From positions 682,001-746,000 of the forward strand of contig NZ_JACHJP010000002.1 of assembly GCF_014203715.1 (NCBI RefSeq): a stretch of 64,000 bases of DNA. The letters are read 5' to 3'. This DNA is from Streptosporangium saharense. GTDB lineage: Bacteria > Actinomycetota > Actinomycetes > Streptosporangiales > Streptosporangiaceae. Made by a program: the position numbers and the translations under genes. Below, piece after piece: positions 39,999 to 48,910 of this stretch. The notes beneath the pieces were generated by a model that was not told the DNA's origin, ran no database searches, and saw only the letters and a list, made by a program, of their open reading frames with translations. Numbering within the stretch: position 1 is the first letter of the stretch; every line of letters begins with the position of its first letter.

Positions 39999-40041
39999 CG
40001 CGGGGCCGTGCGTCTGGAACATACGGATGTACGGCCCCGCG
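39999..40041 (+). terminator. Hairpin terminator after the duplicated secreted protein
   Basis: CGCGGGGCCGT pairs perfectly with ACGGCCCCGCG (11-bp arms, 21-nt loop), beginning 6 bp after the stop codon at 39993. Confidence 0.65.
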
Positions 40042-40075
40042 GAGCACGCATTCCGTGTCGCGGAAAGAAACGCCC

Positions 40076-40453
40076 CACGTCAATGTGACGTGCACCACAT
40101 CACCCTATTGCCCTTATTGTTCGGTACTTATCCGTGATATTCCTTTGGGCCAACGGGGATCTTGCTTCACAAAGAACGGGGAACCATGCTCGCGCTCACG
40201 ACAGGACGCCCTCACCAAGGGTGACCACGCCGGTTCGCCGAGCGAACCGGCCGTTTCCTCCCTCTCCCATGCCGACGTCACGGGGTGACGACGACGTCGG
40301 CGAATCCTCTGACGGAGGACCAAAACAGCATTCGCCGTTTCCTGGGAAACGGCGCGTGTCCGTAATCCATCTGACCTGTCACGGTCGGCATGAGCGTGTT
40401 TTTCGTGCGAAAAAACATTCCCGTCGAATGTTCGCCCACGACCTAGGAATCAC
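40076..40453 (+). promoter_or_regulatory. Hairpin-rich intergenic leader of the DNRLRE gene (candidate structured RNA)
   Basis: Six perfect inverted repeats sit in about 360 bp before the start at 40454: CACGTCA/TGACGTG (40076-40092), GCCGGTTCG/CGAACCGGC (40229-40251), a 9-bp GCCGACGTC pair (about 40268-40298), GCCGTTTCC/GGAAACGGC (40334-40353), TTTTTCG/CGAAAAA (40399-40414) and AACATTC/GAATGTT (40414-40432). Short pieces such as CGGGGAACCA, GGGTGACCA and GGCGAATCC are reminiscent of the c-di-AMP (ydaO) riboswitch that precedes many actinobacterial cell-wall genes, but I cannot fold it into that consensus with confidence. A -10-like TATCCGTGATAT lies near 40127-40140. Confidence 0.4.
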
Positions 40454-41908
40454 ATGCGTATTTCATTTGGGGGCTCCCTCGGCCGACTGGCCCTGGGTGT
40501 GACGACGGTCGCCGCTCTCACCGGCGGAACGGCGGCCCAGGCACTGGCGGCACCGGGCGGCTGGCAGCCGCCGCGCGCCGTGACCGACGACGACGGCGCG
40601 CGGGACGCGGCGGAGCAGGCGGCCGCCGAGCAGGCCGCCAAACTGGGCCGGGCCGTACCGGTGCCGGGCCTGACCGACGAGACCAGCACCACCGTGGCCA
40701 ACCCCGACGGCAGCTTCACCTCGACGGTCACCTCGGGTCCCTCGCAGGTCAGGCGGGACAGCCAGTGGGTGCCCGTGGACACCGACCTGGTCGAGGACGG
40801 CGGGGCGCTCAGGCCGCGCGCGGCGCGGGCGGACGTCAGGATCTCCGGCGGCGGTGACGGGCCGCTGGCGACGCTGACGGACGACCAGGGGCACGTGTTC
40901 TCCCTGAAGTGGCCGACGCCGCTGCCCAAGCCCGTCGTCACGGAGAACGTCGCGACGTTCACCGACGCCGCGGGACCCGCCGCCGACCTCGTGGTGACGG
41001 CGCTGCCCACCGGTTTCCGGCACGACGTGGTGCTGCGGCGCAAGCCCTCCGGCCCGCTCGAACTGCGCATCCCCGTCCAGACCACCGGGGTCGCGCTGTC
41101 GGAGTCCCCCGCCGGGCGGCTGCTGCTGACCGACACCGAGGGGGCCGACAGCGGCAGGGTCGTCGCCTCGGCGGCGCAGCCGCTGATGTGGGACTCGCGC
41201 GGGCACGGCAAGCCCCGGGGCAAGGCTGTCTCGGTGATCGACACGAGGGTCGAGACGGAGAACGGCACGACGACGCTGGTCCTCAGGCCGGACCAGGCGT
41301 TCCTGTCCGACCCCGCGACCGTCTACCCGGTGACCGTCGACCCGACGACCACCCTGCCCATCGAGGCGGACACCGATGTCGCGACGGCCTGGGACTCGCA
41401 CCCCGGTGACGTCATGATCATCGCGGGCACGATGCTGAAGGAGGACCAGAGCGGCAGCGACGTCATGCGCTCCCTCCTGAAGTTCGACACCCGCTTCCTG
41501 AACAGGAGGAAGGTCGTCTCCGCCGGTCTCGGGCTGTGGAACGTCGAGACCAACGCCTGCGGCAGGCGGGTCGGCTCCGGCCTGACCGTCGAGCGTCTCA
41601 CCGGCCCCTGGAACGAGCACAACCTGACCTGGTCGAACAAGCCCCCGGCGACCTCGGCGGGCGCGACGACCAACCGCGAGGGGCGCGGCCGTACCTGGAC
41701 CGCCCCCTGCCGTCGCGGGGCGGGCTACCTGCGCTGGGAGGTGACCTCCATCGCCCGCGCCTGGGCGTCGGGAGCTCCCAACCACGGTGTCCAACTGCGC
41801 GGCGCCAACGAGGCCGAGGCGAACAACTGGCGCGCCTTCGCCTCCTCGGAGAACAGGGACAAGGGCGTCCGTCAGCCGACGCTCACCGTCACCTACAGAA
41901 GGCACTGA
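40454..41908 (+). CDS. Secreted DNRLRE-domain protein
   Basis: 484 residues. A signal peptide (MRISFGGSLGRLALGVTTVAALTGG, cleavage after ALA near 33) is followed by an Ala/Glu-rich stretch and beta-rich modules. PDGSFTSTVTSGPSQVRRDSQWVPVDTDL (about 78-108) is typical of the N-terminal parts of actinobacterial wall-associated RHS proteins. The C-terminal domain (about 290-484) contains the parallel-sheet DNRLRE-type pattern: RSLLKFDTRFLNRRKVVSAGLGLWNVETNACG, VERLTGPWNEHNLTWSNKPP and GVQLRGANEAEANNWRAFASSENRD. Such domains are found in secreted adhesion-like and RHS proteins, often in the same polypeptide as RHS repeats. Here it is separate, with an RHS gene 8.7 kb downstream. The long hairpin-rich leader suggests post-transcriptional control. 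A 17-bp-stem terminator follows. Confidence 0.8.
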   Translation: MRISFGGSLGRLALGVTTVAALTGGTAAQALAAPGGWQPPRAVTDDDGARDAAEQAAAEQAAKLGRAVPVPGLTDETSTTVANPDGSFTSTVTSGPSQVRRDSQWVPVDTDLVEDGGALRPRAARADVRISGGGDGPLATLTDDQGHVFSLKWPTPLPKPVVTENVATFTDAAGPAADLVVTALPTGFRHDVVLRRKPSGPLELRIPVQTTGVALSESPAGRLLLTDTEGADSGRVVASAAQPLMWDSRGHGKPRGKAVSVIDTRVETENGTTTLVLRPDQAFLSDPATVYPVTVDPTTTLPIEADTDVATAWDSHPGDVMIIAGTMLKEDQSGSDVMRSLLKFDTRFLNRRKVVSAGLGLWNVETNACGRRVGSGLTVERLTGPWNEHNLTWSNKPPATSAGATTNREGRGRTWTAPCRRGAGYLRWEVTSIARAWASGAPNHGVQLRGANEAEANNWRAFASSENRDKGVRQPTLTVTYRRH

Positions 41909-41934
41909 CCTGCTGATCTCCTGACGGCTCTCAG

Positions 41935-41975
41935 GGACCGGCCCCGGCGGGCGCTCACCCCGCCGGGGCCGGTCC
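41935..41975 (+). terminator. Strong hairpin terminator of the DNRLRE gene
   Basis: A 17-bp perfect stem (GGACCGGCCCCGGCGGG with its complement) around a 7-nt loop, starting 27 bp after the stop codon. It is the longest perfect stem I found in the window. Confidence 0.75.
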
Positions 41976-42067
41976 GCGTTCCCGGTCGTGCGGGCGGCCC
42001 CGGCTCAGTACGGTCTAGTCAGGGACGCCGCCACGGGGGCGGCGAGCCGTACACCGGAAGGGCATGT

Positions 42068-42553
42068 ATGACCACCGAAGCGATCCACGGCGGCGGCGAC
42101 GAGCTTCCCTCCGGCGGGGAGAGCGACTCGGCCTGGGTGGTGGAGGAGGCGTCGCTGGTCCTGGTCGAGGTGACGCTCAACGCGGTGGCCGAGATGGGCG
42201 ATCTGTCGCTCACCCAGCTCCGGGTGCTGCTGACGGTCGACCGGCACGGCCCGCTCAACCTCAGCACGCTCGCCGCCCACCTCACCATGTCGATCTCGGC
42301 GGCGGGCCGGATGGTCGACCGGCTGGAAGGGGCGGGGCTGCTGACCCGGCTCCCCGCCGAGCACAGCCGCCGGGAGATCCGCATCGAGACGACCGAGGGG
42401 GGCCGGGAGACGCTGGGGCGCCTTCGCGCTGCCCGGCGCAGGCGTATCGGCGCGGCGCTGGAACGGCTGACGCCCGGGACGCGGCAGGCCCTGGCCAGGG
42501 GGCTTCAGGAGTTCACCGCGGTCGCGCAGGACGAGGACGACTTTCTCTCCTGA
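42068..42553 (+). CDS. MarR-family transcriptional regulator
   Basis: 161 residues from the ATG at 42068 (GGAAGGG site upstream). The winged helix-turn-helix is clear: LSLTQLRVLLTVDRHGPLNLSTLAAHLTMSISAAGRMVDRLEGAGLLTRLPAEHSRREIRIETTEGG (about 46-115), with dimerising helices at both ends. MarR proteins usually repress, with release by phenolic or oxidant ligands. The next gene on the same strand is narG, and the 389-bp interval contains a 9-bp inverted repeat (42796-42819) that is a plausible binding site, so it may regulate nitrate respiration; it could equally act only on itself. Confidence 0.9.
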   Translation: MTTEAIHGGGDELPSGGESDSAWVVEEASLVLVEVTLNAVAEMGDLSLTQLRVLLTVDRHGPLNLSTLAAHLTMSISAAGRMVDRLEGAGLLTRLPAEHSRREIRIETTEGGRETLGRLRAARRRRIGAALERLTPGTRQALARGLQEFTAVAQDEDDFLS

Positions 42554-42555
42554 GT

Positions 42556-42578
42556 CCTGATTTTTCCTGATTTTTCGG
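42556..42578 (+). repeat. T-rich 23-bp interspersed repeat, copy B
   Basis: CCTGATTTTT occurs twice in tandem (42556-42565, 42566-42575) followed by CGG, 2 bp after the MarR stop. Near-identical (20 of 23) to the minus-strand copy at 36611-36633, which also follows a stop codon. The rest of the 42579-42942 interval holds the narG upstream region with an inverted repeat and no gene that I can support. Confidence 0.6.
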
Positions 42579-42795
42579 GGTTTTCCCGTAACAGCGCGGC
42601 AGAGCCTGGCACAAAGGGCGGTTCACGGCGGCCCGCATCATCATCCCTTTTCCGCCCTGACGTACGAAAATCCCCGCGAAATTCCCTGTGCGATGACCTT
42701 TTCCGCCATTCCGGAGGGCCGTCTCGCCTGTTTCGGGCTCGGAAGAATCGACAGGCCGGGCCGATGGATTCCCCCGTTAACCGTTGCATGATAGA

Positions 42796-42819
42796 AACAC
42801 TTTCCTTGACGAAAGTGTT
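42796..42819 (+). promoter_or_regulatory. Inverted repeat upstream of narGHJI (candidate operator)
   Basis: AACACTTTC-CTTGAC-GAAAGTGTT: perfect 9-bp arms around 6 bp, 123 bp before the preferred narG start. A TTGACG hexamer inside it may be a -35 element, so a bound repressor would block the promoter. The nearest regulator gene is the MarR gene directly upstream. Confidence 0.5.
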
Positions 42820-42942
42820 GCCCGGCTTCTGACTCCGGTTGTTTGCACGCGGCGAGACCGCGCCACCGACAGCGGGCAGCTCCACACAGCGAAACATCGG
42901 AGCGGCGCGGGCGTGATGACGCATGCCCGCCGAGGGGGTCCC

Positions 42943-45900
42943 ATGGTTCCTCGGACAGCGCGTGACAGAACAGACCGGGCGGCGGCGACCGCCACGGAGA
43001 TGCTCCTCCAGGCGGGCAGGCTGCTGCACCGCTCGGAGACGACCCCCGACCTGCGGGCTGTCTTCCGCGGCGACCAGGCCGTCAACGACGCCCCCTACCG
43101 GGAGCGCTGGGCGCACGACAGGGTGGTGCGCTCGACCCACGGGGTGAACTGCACCGGATCGTGCTCCTGGAAGGTGTACGTGAAGGACGGCCTGATCACC
43201 TGGGAGACCCAGCAGACCGACTACCCCTCCGTCGGCCCCGACCGGCCGGAGTACGAGCCGAGGGGATGCCCGCGCGGCGCCTCCTTCTCGTGGTACACCT
43301 ACTCGCCGACCAGGGTCCGCTACCCGCACGCCCGTGGCGTCCTGGTGCGGATGTACCGGGAGGCCAGGGCCAGGCTCGGCGACCCGGTCGCGGCCTGGGC
43401 GGAGATCACCTCCGACCCGGAGAAACGGCGGCGCTACCAGTCGGCGCGCGGCCAGGGCGGGCTGGTGCGGATCGGCTGGGACGAGGCACTGGAGATCGCC
43501 GCCGCCGCGCACGTCCACACCATCGCGGAGTACGGTCCCGACCGGGTCGCGGGCTTCTCCCCCATCCCCGCCATGTCGATGGCCTCGCACGCGGTCGGCG
43601 CGCGGTTCATGTCGCTGATCGGCGCCCCCATGCTGTCCTTCTACGACTGGTACGCCGACCTGCCGATCGCCTCGCCCCAGGTCTTCGGCGACCAGACCGA
43701 CGTGCCCGAGTCGGCCGACTGGTGGGACGCGGCCTACCTGATGCTGTGGGGGTCGAACGTCCCGGTCACCCGCACCCCGGACGCGCACTGGATGGCCGAG
43801 GCCCGCTACCGGGGTCAGAAGGTCGTCGTGGTCTCCCCCGACTACTCGGACGCGACGAAGTTCGCCGACGAGTGGCTGCACCCGCACCCGGGCACGGACG
43901 GCGCGGTCGCCATGGCGATGGGACACGTGATCCTGACCGAGTTCTTCGTCAGCCGCGCTGTGCCGTACTTCACCGACTATGTCCGGAAATTTACTGATCT
44001 GCCGTTTCTGGTCGCCCTGGACGAGCACGAGGCGGGCGGGCACGTGCCGGGCAAGTTCGTCACCGCCGCCGACCTGGCACCCGAAGGGGCGTCCAACGAG
44101 ACCGACCGGTGGCGGCCGGTGCTGGTCGACGCGGTCACCGGCGAGCCCGTCGCGCCGAACGGCACCCTGGGCGAGCGCTGGACCGAGGAGGGCACGGGCC
44201 GCTGGAACCTGGACCTGGGCGCGGTCGAGCCGCTGCTCAGCCTCCACCAAGAAGGCGAGACCGCCGAGGTCCTGCTGCCCCGCTTCGACGACGCCTCAGG
44301 AGGGGAGAGCGTGGTGCGGCGCGGGGTGCCGGTGCGGTGGATCGGCGGCCGCCCGGTGACCACCGTCTTCGACCTGCTCCTCGCCCAGTACGGCGTGCGC
44401 CGCCCGGGGCTGCCCGGACAGTGGCCGGAGGGCTACGACGACGCCTCGGCCCCCTGCACCCCCGCCTGGCAGGAGCGCATCACCTCGGTGCCCGCCGAGC
44501 GGGTGACGCGGATCGCCAGGGAGTTCGCCACGACCGCGGAGAAGACCCGGGGCCGGGCGATGATCGTGATGGGCGCGGGCACCAACCACTGGTTCCACTC
44601 CGACACGATCTACCGCTCGTTCCTGTCGCTGCTGCTGCTGACCGGCTGCCAGGGCGTCAACGGCGGCGGGTGGGCGCACTACGTGGGCCAGGAGAAGGTA
44701 CGGCCGCTGGCCGGATGGCAGCAGTTGTCCACGGCCGCCGACTGGACGCGTCCGTCACGGCAGATGGCGGGCACGCCGTACTGGTATCTGCACACCGGGC
44801 AGTGGCGTTACGAGCGCTTCTCCGCGGACGCGCTGTCCAGCGCGACGGGGCGGCGGCTGTTCGCGGGACGGCACACCGCCGACCTCGTCGCGCAGTCGGC
44901 CAGGCTCGGCTGGATGCCCTCCTACCCGACCTTCGCCGCCAACCCCCTGGAGCTCGGGGCCAGGGCGCTGGCCAGCGGGAAGGACCCGGCGCTGTGGGCG
45001 GCCGAGGAGATCGAGGCGGGCAGGGTCGGCTTCGCCTGCGAGGACCCGGACGCGCCGGAGAACTGGCCAAGGGTGCTGACGGTGTGGCGGGCCAACCTCA
45101 TCGGCTCCTCCGCCAAGGGCAACGAGTACTTCCTGCGGCACCTGCTCGGCGCGCCGGACAACGCCACCGCCGAGGAGGCGCCTCCCGGGGACAGGCCACG
45201 CGAGGTGCGCTGGCGGCAGGAGGCGCCGCGCGGCAAGCTCGACCTGCTGCTCGCGCTGGACTTCAGGATGACCTCGACCACGCTCTTCGCGGACCTGGTG
45301 CTGCCCGCCGCCACCTGGTACGAGAAGCACGACCTGTCCAGCACCGACATGCATCCCTACGTGCACGCCTTCTCCCCGGCCATCAACCCGCCCTGGCAGG
45401 CCCGCACCGACTTCGAGATCTTCCACGGCCTGGCGCGCAGGTTCTCCGAACTGGCCGAAGGGCGGCTCGGCGTGGCCCACGACCTGGTCGCCACCGCGTT
45501 GCAGCACGACACCCCCGGCGAGACGGCCCAGCCCGGCGGCGGCGTCCCCGACTGGCGTGACGGCGCCCATCCGGTACGGCCCGGCCACAACCTGCCGTCA
45601 CTGTCCCTGGTCGAACGCGACTACACAGCCGTCGCCGCCAAGCTCGCCTCCCTCGGACCGCTGCCGGAACGGGTGGGCATGACGGTCAAGGGCGTCACCG
45701 TCGGCACGGCTCCCGAGGCGCGCTGGCTGACCGCGCGCTGCGGACAGGCCGGGGAGGGGCCAACGGCGGGCAGGCCGCTGCTGGACACCGACGTCAAGCT
45801 GTGCGAGGCGATCCTCGCCCTGTCAGGCACCACGAACGGACGCGTCGCCGCGGAGGGCTTCGCCCGGCTCGACGAACGCTGCGGCCCCGGCTCCGGCCTT

Positions 45901-46653
45901 GACGAGCTGGCCGCCTCCGTCGCCGAGCGCAGGGTCGTCTTCTCCGACACCCAGGACCGTCCCGTGCAGGTCGGGACGAGCTTCGAGTGGTCGGGCAAGG
46001 AGGCCCCCGACCGCCGCTACGCGCCGTTCACCGTCAACGTCGAGCACGCCAAGCCGTGGCACACCCTCACCGGGCGCCAGCACTTCTACCTCGACCACGA
46101 CTGGATGGCCGAGCTCGGCGAGCAGCTCCCGGTCTACCGGCCACCGCTGGACGTCGCGGCCCTCGGCGAGTACGGCGGGGCCCACGAGGGAGACCGGTCG
46201 GTGACCGTCCGGTACGTCACCCCGCACTCCAAGTGGTCCATCCACTCCGAGTACCAGGAGAACCTGCTGATGCAGACCCTGGCCAGGGGCGGCCCCGTGA
46301 TCTGGGTCAGCGTCGAGGACGCCGAGGCGGCCGGGATCGCGGACAACGACTGGATCGAGGCGGTCAACGCCAACGGCGTCGTCGTCGCCCGCGCCGTGGT
46401 CTCCCACCGGATGCCGCGCGGCACGGTCTTCATGTACCACGTGCAGGAACGCCTGGTGAACGTGCCGAAGTCGCAGGCCACCGGGCGCCGGGGCGGCGTG
46501 CACAACGCCCTCACCAAGCTGCTGATCAAGCCGACCCACCTCATCGGCGGGTACGGCCAGCTCTCCTTCGCGCCCAACTACTACGGGCCGACCGGCAACC
46601 AGCGTGACGCGGTGACCGTCATCCGCCGCCGCTCCCAGGAGGTGCAGTACTGA
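42943..46653 (+). CDS. narG: Respiratory nitrate reductase alpha subunit
   Basis: 1236 residues, close to the 1247 of Escherichia coli NarG. The molybdopterin-guanine-dinucleotide subunit reduces nitrate to nitrite on the cytoplasmic face. The FS0 [4Fe-4S] ligands are visible as His66-x3-Cys70-x3-Cys74-x34-Cys109 (HGVNCTGSCSW ... RGCPRG), with the same spacing as in E. coli. The molybdenum region DWYADLPIASPQVFGDQTDVPESADWW (about 230-255) has the Asp ligand. Further blocks VMGAGTNHWFHSD and GGWAHYVGQEKVRP are typical. I prefer the ATG at 42943, behind GAGGGGG; an ATG at 42916 is possible. The stop overlaps the narH start (TGATG). First gene of narGHJI. Confidence 0.97.
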   Translation: MVPRTARDRTDRAAATATEMLLQAGRLLHRSETTPDLRAVFRGDQAVNDAPYRERWAHDRVVRSTHGVNCTGSCSWKVYVKDGLITWETQQTDYPSVGPDRPEYEPRGCPRGASFSWYTYSPTRVRYPHARGVLVRMYREARARLGDPVAAWAEITSDPEKRRRYQSARGQGGLVRIGWDEALEIAAAAHVHTIAEYGPDRVAGFSPIPAMSMASHAVGARFMSLIGAPMLSFYDWYADLPIASPQVFGDQTDVPESADWWDAAYLMLWGSNVPVTRTPDAHWMAEARYRGQKVVVVSPDYSDATKFADEWLHPHPGTDGAVAMAMGHVILTEFFVSRAVPYFTDYVRKFTDLPFLVALDEHEAGGHVPGKFVTAADLAPEGASNETDRWRPVLVDAVTGEPVAPNGTLGERWTEEGTGRWNLDLGAVEPLLSLHQEGETAEVLLPRFDDASGGESVVRRGVPVRWIGGRPVTTVFDLLLAQYGVRRPGLPGQWPEGYDDASAPCTPAWQERITSVPAERVTRIAREFATTAEKTRGRAMIVMGAGTNHWFHSDTIYRSFLSLLLLTGCQGVNGGGWAHYVGQEKVRPLAGWQQLSTAADWTRPSRQMAGTPYWYLHTGQWRYERFSADALSSATGRRLFAGRHTADLVAQSARLGWMPSYPTFAANPLELGARALASGKDPALWAAEEIEAGRVGFACEDPDAPENWPRVLTVWRANLIGSSAKGNEYFLRHLLGAPDNATAEEAPPGDRPREVRWRQEAPRGKLDLLLALDFRMTSTTLFADLVLPAATWYEKHDLSSTDMHPYVHAFSPAINPPWQARTDFEIFHGLARRFSELAEGRLGVAHDLVATALQHDTPGETAQPGGGVPDWRDGAHPVRPGHNLPSLSLVERDYTAVAAKLASLGPLPERVGMTVKGVTVGTAPEARWLTARCGQAGEGPTAGRPLLDTDVKLCEAILALSGTTNGRVAAEGFARLDERCGPGSGLDELAASVAERRVVFSDTQDRPVQVGTSFEWSGKEAPDRRYAPFTVNVEHAKPWHTLTGRQHFYLDHDWMAELGEQLPVYRPPLDVAALGEYGGAHEGDRSVTVRYVTPHSKWSIHSEYQENLLMQTLARGGPVIWVSVEDAEAAGIADNDWIEAVNANGVVVARAVVSHRMPRGTVFMYHVQERLVNVPKSQATGRRGGVHNALTKLLIKPTHLIGGYGQLSFAPNYYGPTGNQRDAVTVIRRRSQEVQY

Positions 46654-48287
46654 TGCGCGTGATGGCCCAGATCGCCATGGTGATGAACCTGGACAAGTGC
46701 ATCGGCTGCCACACCTGCTCCGTCACCTGCAAGCAGACGTGGACCAACCGCTCCGGCACCGAGTACGTCTGGTTCAACAACGTCGAGACCCGCCCCGGGC
46801 AGGGCTACCCCAGAGGCTACGAGGACCAGGACAGGTGGAAGGGCGGCTGGCGGCTGCGCGGCGGCAGGCTGGTGCCGCGCTCCGGCGGCCGGGTCAGACG
46901 CCTGGCCAGGCTGTTCGCCAACCCCGAGCTGCCGATGCTCGACGACTACTACCAGCCGTGGACCTACGACTACGAGAACCTCACCAACGCCCCGCTCGGC
47001 GACGACGTGCCGACGGCCGCGCCCCGCTCGCTCATCGACGGCTCCCCGGCCTCCATCACCTGGGGGCCCAACTGGGACGACGACCTGGGCGGCGGCCCCG
47101 AGCACCTGGCGGGCGACCCGGTGCTGCGCAGGGTGAGCCAGGAGGTGCGCCTGGAGTACGAGCGCTCCTTCATGTTCTACCTGCCGCGCATCTGCGAGCA
47201 CTGCCTCAACCCCTCCTGCGTGGCCGTCTGCCCCTCCGGCGCGATGTACAAGCGGCTTGAGGACGGCATCGTCCTGGTGGACCAGGACAGGTGCCGGGGC
47301 TGGCGGATGTGCGTCAGCGGCTGCCCGTACAAGAAGGTGTACTTCAACCACCACAGCGGCAAGGCGGAGAAGTGCACGCTGTGCTACCCGAGGATCGAGG
47401 CCGGGGAGCCGACCGTCTGCTCGGAGACGTGCGTCGGCAGGCTGCGCTACCTCGGGGTGATGCTCTACGACGCCGACCGGGTCGGCGAGGCCGCGGCGAC
47501 GGCCAGGGAGGAGGACCTCTACCCGGCCCAGCTCGACTGCTTCCTGTCGCCCGACGATCCGGAGGTGGTCGCCGCGGCCGAGGCGGCCGGCATCCCGCAC
47601 GACTGGATCTCGGCAGCCAGGAGCTCCCCGGTCAACGCGCTCATCACCCGCTACCGGGTCGCCCTGCCGTTGCACCCGGAGTACCGGACCATGCCGATGG
47701 TCTGGTACGTGCCGCCGCTGTCCCCCGTGGTCGACGCGCTGGCCGGGACGGGCCACGACGGGGAGGACGCGGACAACCTCTTCGGCGCGATCGACGCCCT
47801 GCGCATCCCGCTGGAGTACCTCGCGGGGCTGTTCACTGCGGGTGACACCGTCCCGGTCGAGAGGGCGCTGTGCAGGCTCGCGGCGATGCGCTCGCACATG
47901 CGGGCGCTCAACCTCGGCGAGGAGCCGGACCCGGCCATCGCGGCGGACGTCGGGATGCGGCCCACGGACATCGAGGAGATGTACCGCCTGCTCGCGCTGG
48001 CCAAGTACGACGAGCGGTACGTGATCCCCACTGCCTACGCCTCGGGTGCCGGGCACGCCGACGCGACGGGCGGGTGCAGCCTGGACGTTCCCGGCGGCCC
48101 CGGCATGTCTGAGGAGGTCTTCGCGGGCCTGGGCACGTCTATGGGCGCGGCCGCCGAGGCGTTCCACGCGTCCCCCCTCCCTGCGGGTGGCGACGACCGG
48201 CGGCGCGGACGGTTCAACCTGTTCGGCTGGGACGGCAGGGGACGGCCCGACGGCCTGTTCCCACCCAGACGAGGAGAGGCCGGGTGA
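46653..48287 (+). CDS. narH: Respiratory nitrate reductase beta (iron-sulfur) subunit
   Basis: 544 residues carrying four Fe-S clusters that pass electrons from NarI to NarG. Cys groups in order: CIGCHTCSVTCKQTW (about 16-30), CEHCLNPSCVAVCP (about 182-195), CRGWRMCVSGCPYKK (about 215-229; the Trp replaces a Cys, as in the [3Fe-4S] site of known NarH), and KCTLCYPRIEAGEPTVCSETC (about 241-261). Length and motif order match the family. The start ATG overlaps the narG stop, and the stop overlaps the narJ GTG (GTGA), giving tight coupling. Confidence 0.97.
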   Translation: MRVMAQIAMVMNLDKCIGCHTCSVTCKQTWTNRSGTEYVWFNNVETRPGQGYPRGYEDQDRWKGGWRLRGGRLVPRSGGRVRRLARLFANPELPMLDDYYQPWTYDYENLTNAPLGDDVPTAAPRSLIDGSPASITWGPNWDDDLGGGPEHLAGDPVLRRVSQEVRLEYERSFMFYLPRICEHCLNPSCVAVCPSGAMYKRLEDGIVLVDQDRCRGWRMCVSGCPYKKVYFNHHSGKAEKCTLCYPRIEAGEPTVCSETCVGRLRYLGVMLYDADRVGEAAATAREEDLYPAQLDCFLSPDDPEVVAAAEAAGIPHDWISAARSSPVNALITRYRVALPLHPEYRTMPMVWYVPPLSPVVDALAGTGHDGEDADNLFGAIDALRIPLEYLAGLFTAGDTVPVERALCRLAAMRSHMRALNLGEEPDPAIAADVGMRPTDIEEMYRLLALAKYDERYVIPTAYASGAGHADATGGCSLDVPGGPGMSEEVFAGLGTSMGAAAEAFHASPLPAGGDDRRRGRFNLFGWDGRGRPDGLFPPRRGEAG

Positions 48288-48910
48288 ACGCCGTCCTGCT
48301 CCACCAGGCCGCCTCGCTGCTGCTCACCTACCCGGGCCCCGCCTGGCCCGGCCACCTCGACCTGGTACGGCGGGCCCTGCCGGCGGACCGGTCCCCAGCC
48401 GCCCGTCTCCTGCTGCGCTTCTGCGACCACGCGGCGGAGCAGGACCCGTTCGACCTCGCGAGCCGGTACGTCACGACCTTCGACCGCAGCGACCGCCGTA
48501 CCCTGCACCTGACCTACTACACCGACGGCGACACCAGGCGGCGGGGCGCCTCCCTCGCCAGGATCAAGGCGCTCTACCGCGAGGGCGGCTGGTGGCCGGA
48601 CGAGGCGGAGCTGCCCGACTTCCTGCCGCTGATGCTGGAGTTCGCCGCCCGCTGCCCGGAGCCGGGCGTGCCGCTGCTGCGCGAGCACCGGGCGGCGCTC
48701 GACCTGCTGGCCGCCGCGCTGCACAAGCACCGCAGCCCCTACGCCGACGTGCTCGACGCCGTACGAGCGACCCTGCCCCCGGCGACGGCGCGGGAGCGGC
48801 GGACGGCGGGCGAGATCGCGCAGGCGGGGCCGCCCTCGGAGAGCGTCGGCCTCGACCTCACCCCCTATCCAACGGTCACTCAGCACTCCAGCCAGGGAGC
48901 CCGCCGGTGA
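48284..48910 (+). CDS. narJ: Nitrate reductase molybdenum cofactor assembly chaperone
   Basis: 208 residues from a GTG that overlaps the narH stop. An all-helical TorD/NarJ-type chaperone: LLHQAASLLLTYPGPAWPGHLDLVRRALP at the N-terminus and the family segment YVTTFDRSDRRTLHLTYYTDGDTRRRG (about 63-89), in which the TFD-x-x-[RK]-x-x-LHLTYY pattern is characteristic of NarJ. It binds the apo-NarG N-terminus and helps insert Fe-S clusters and the molybdenum cofactor; it is not part of the final enzyme. Its stop overlaps the narI start. Confidence 0.95.
   Translation: MNAVLLHQAASLLLTYPGPAWPGHLDLVRRALPADRSPAARLLLRFCDHAAEQDPFDLASRYVTTFDRSDRRTLHLTYYTDGDTRRRGASLARIKALYREGGWWPDEAELPDFLPLMLEFAARCPEPGVPLLREHRAALDLLAAALHKHRSPYADVLDAVRATLPPATARERRTAGEIAQAGPPSESVGLDLTPYPTVTQHSSQGARR

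Noticed and set aside
40120-40320. Definite c-di-AMP (ydaO) riboswitch
   Set aside because: Only short blocks resemble the consensus, and I could not align both ligand-binding halves. Kept as a candidate structured leader, not as an RNA gene call.
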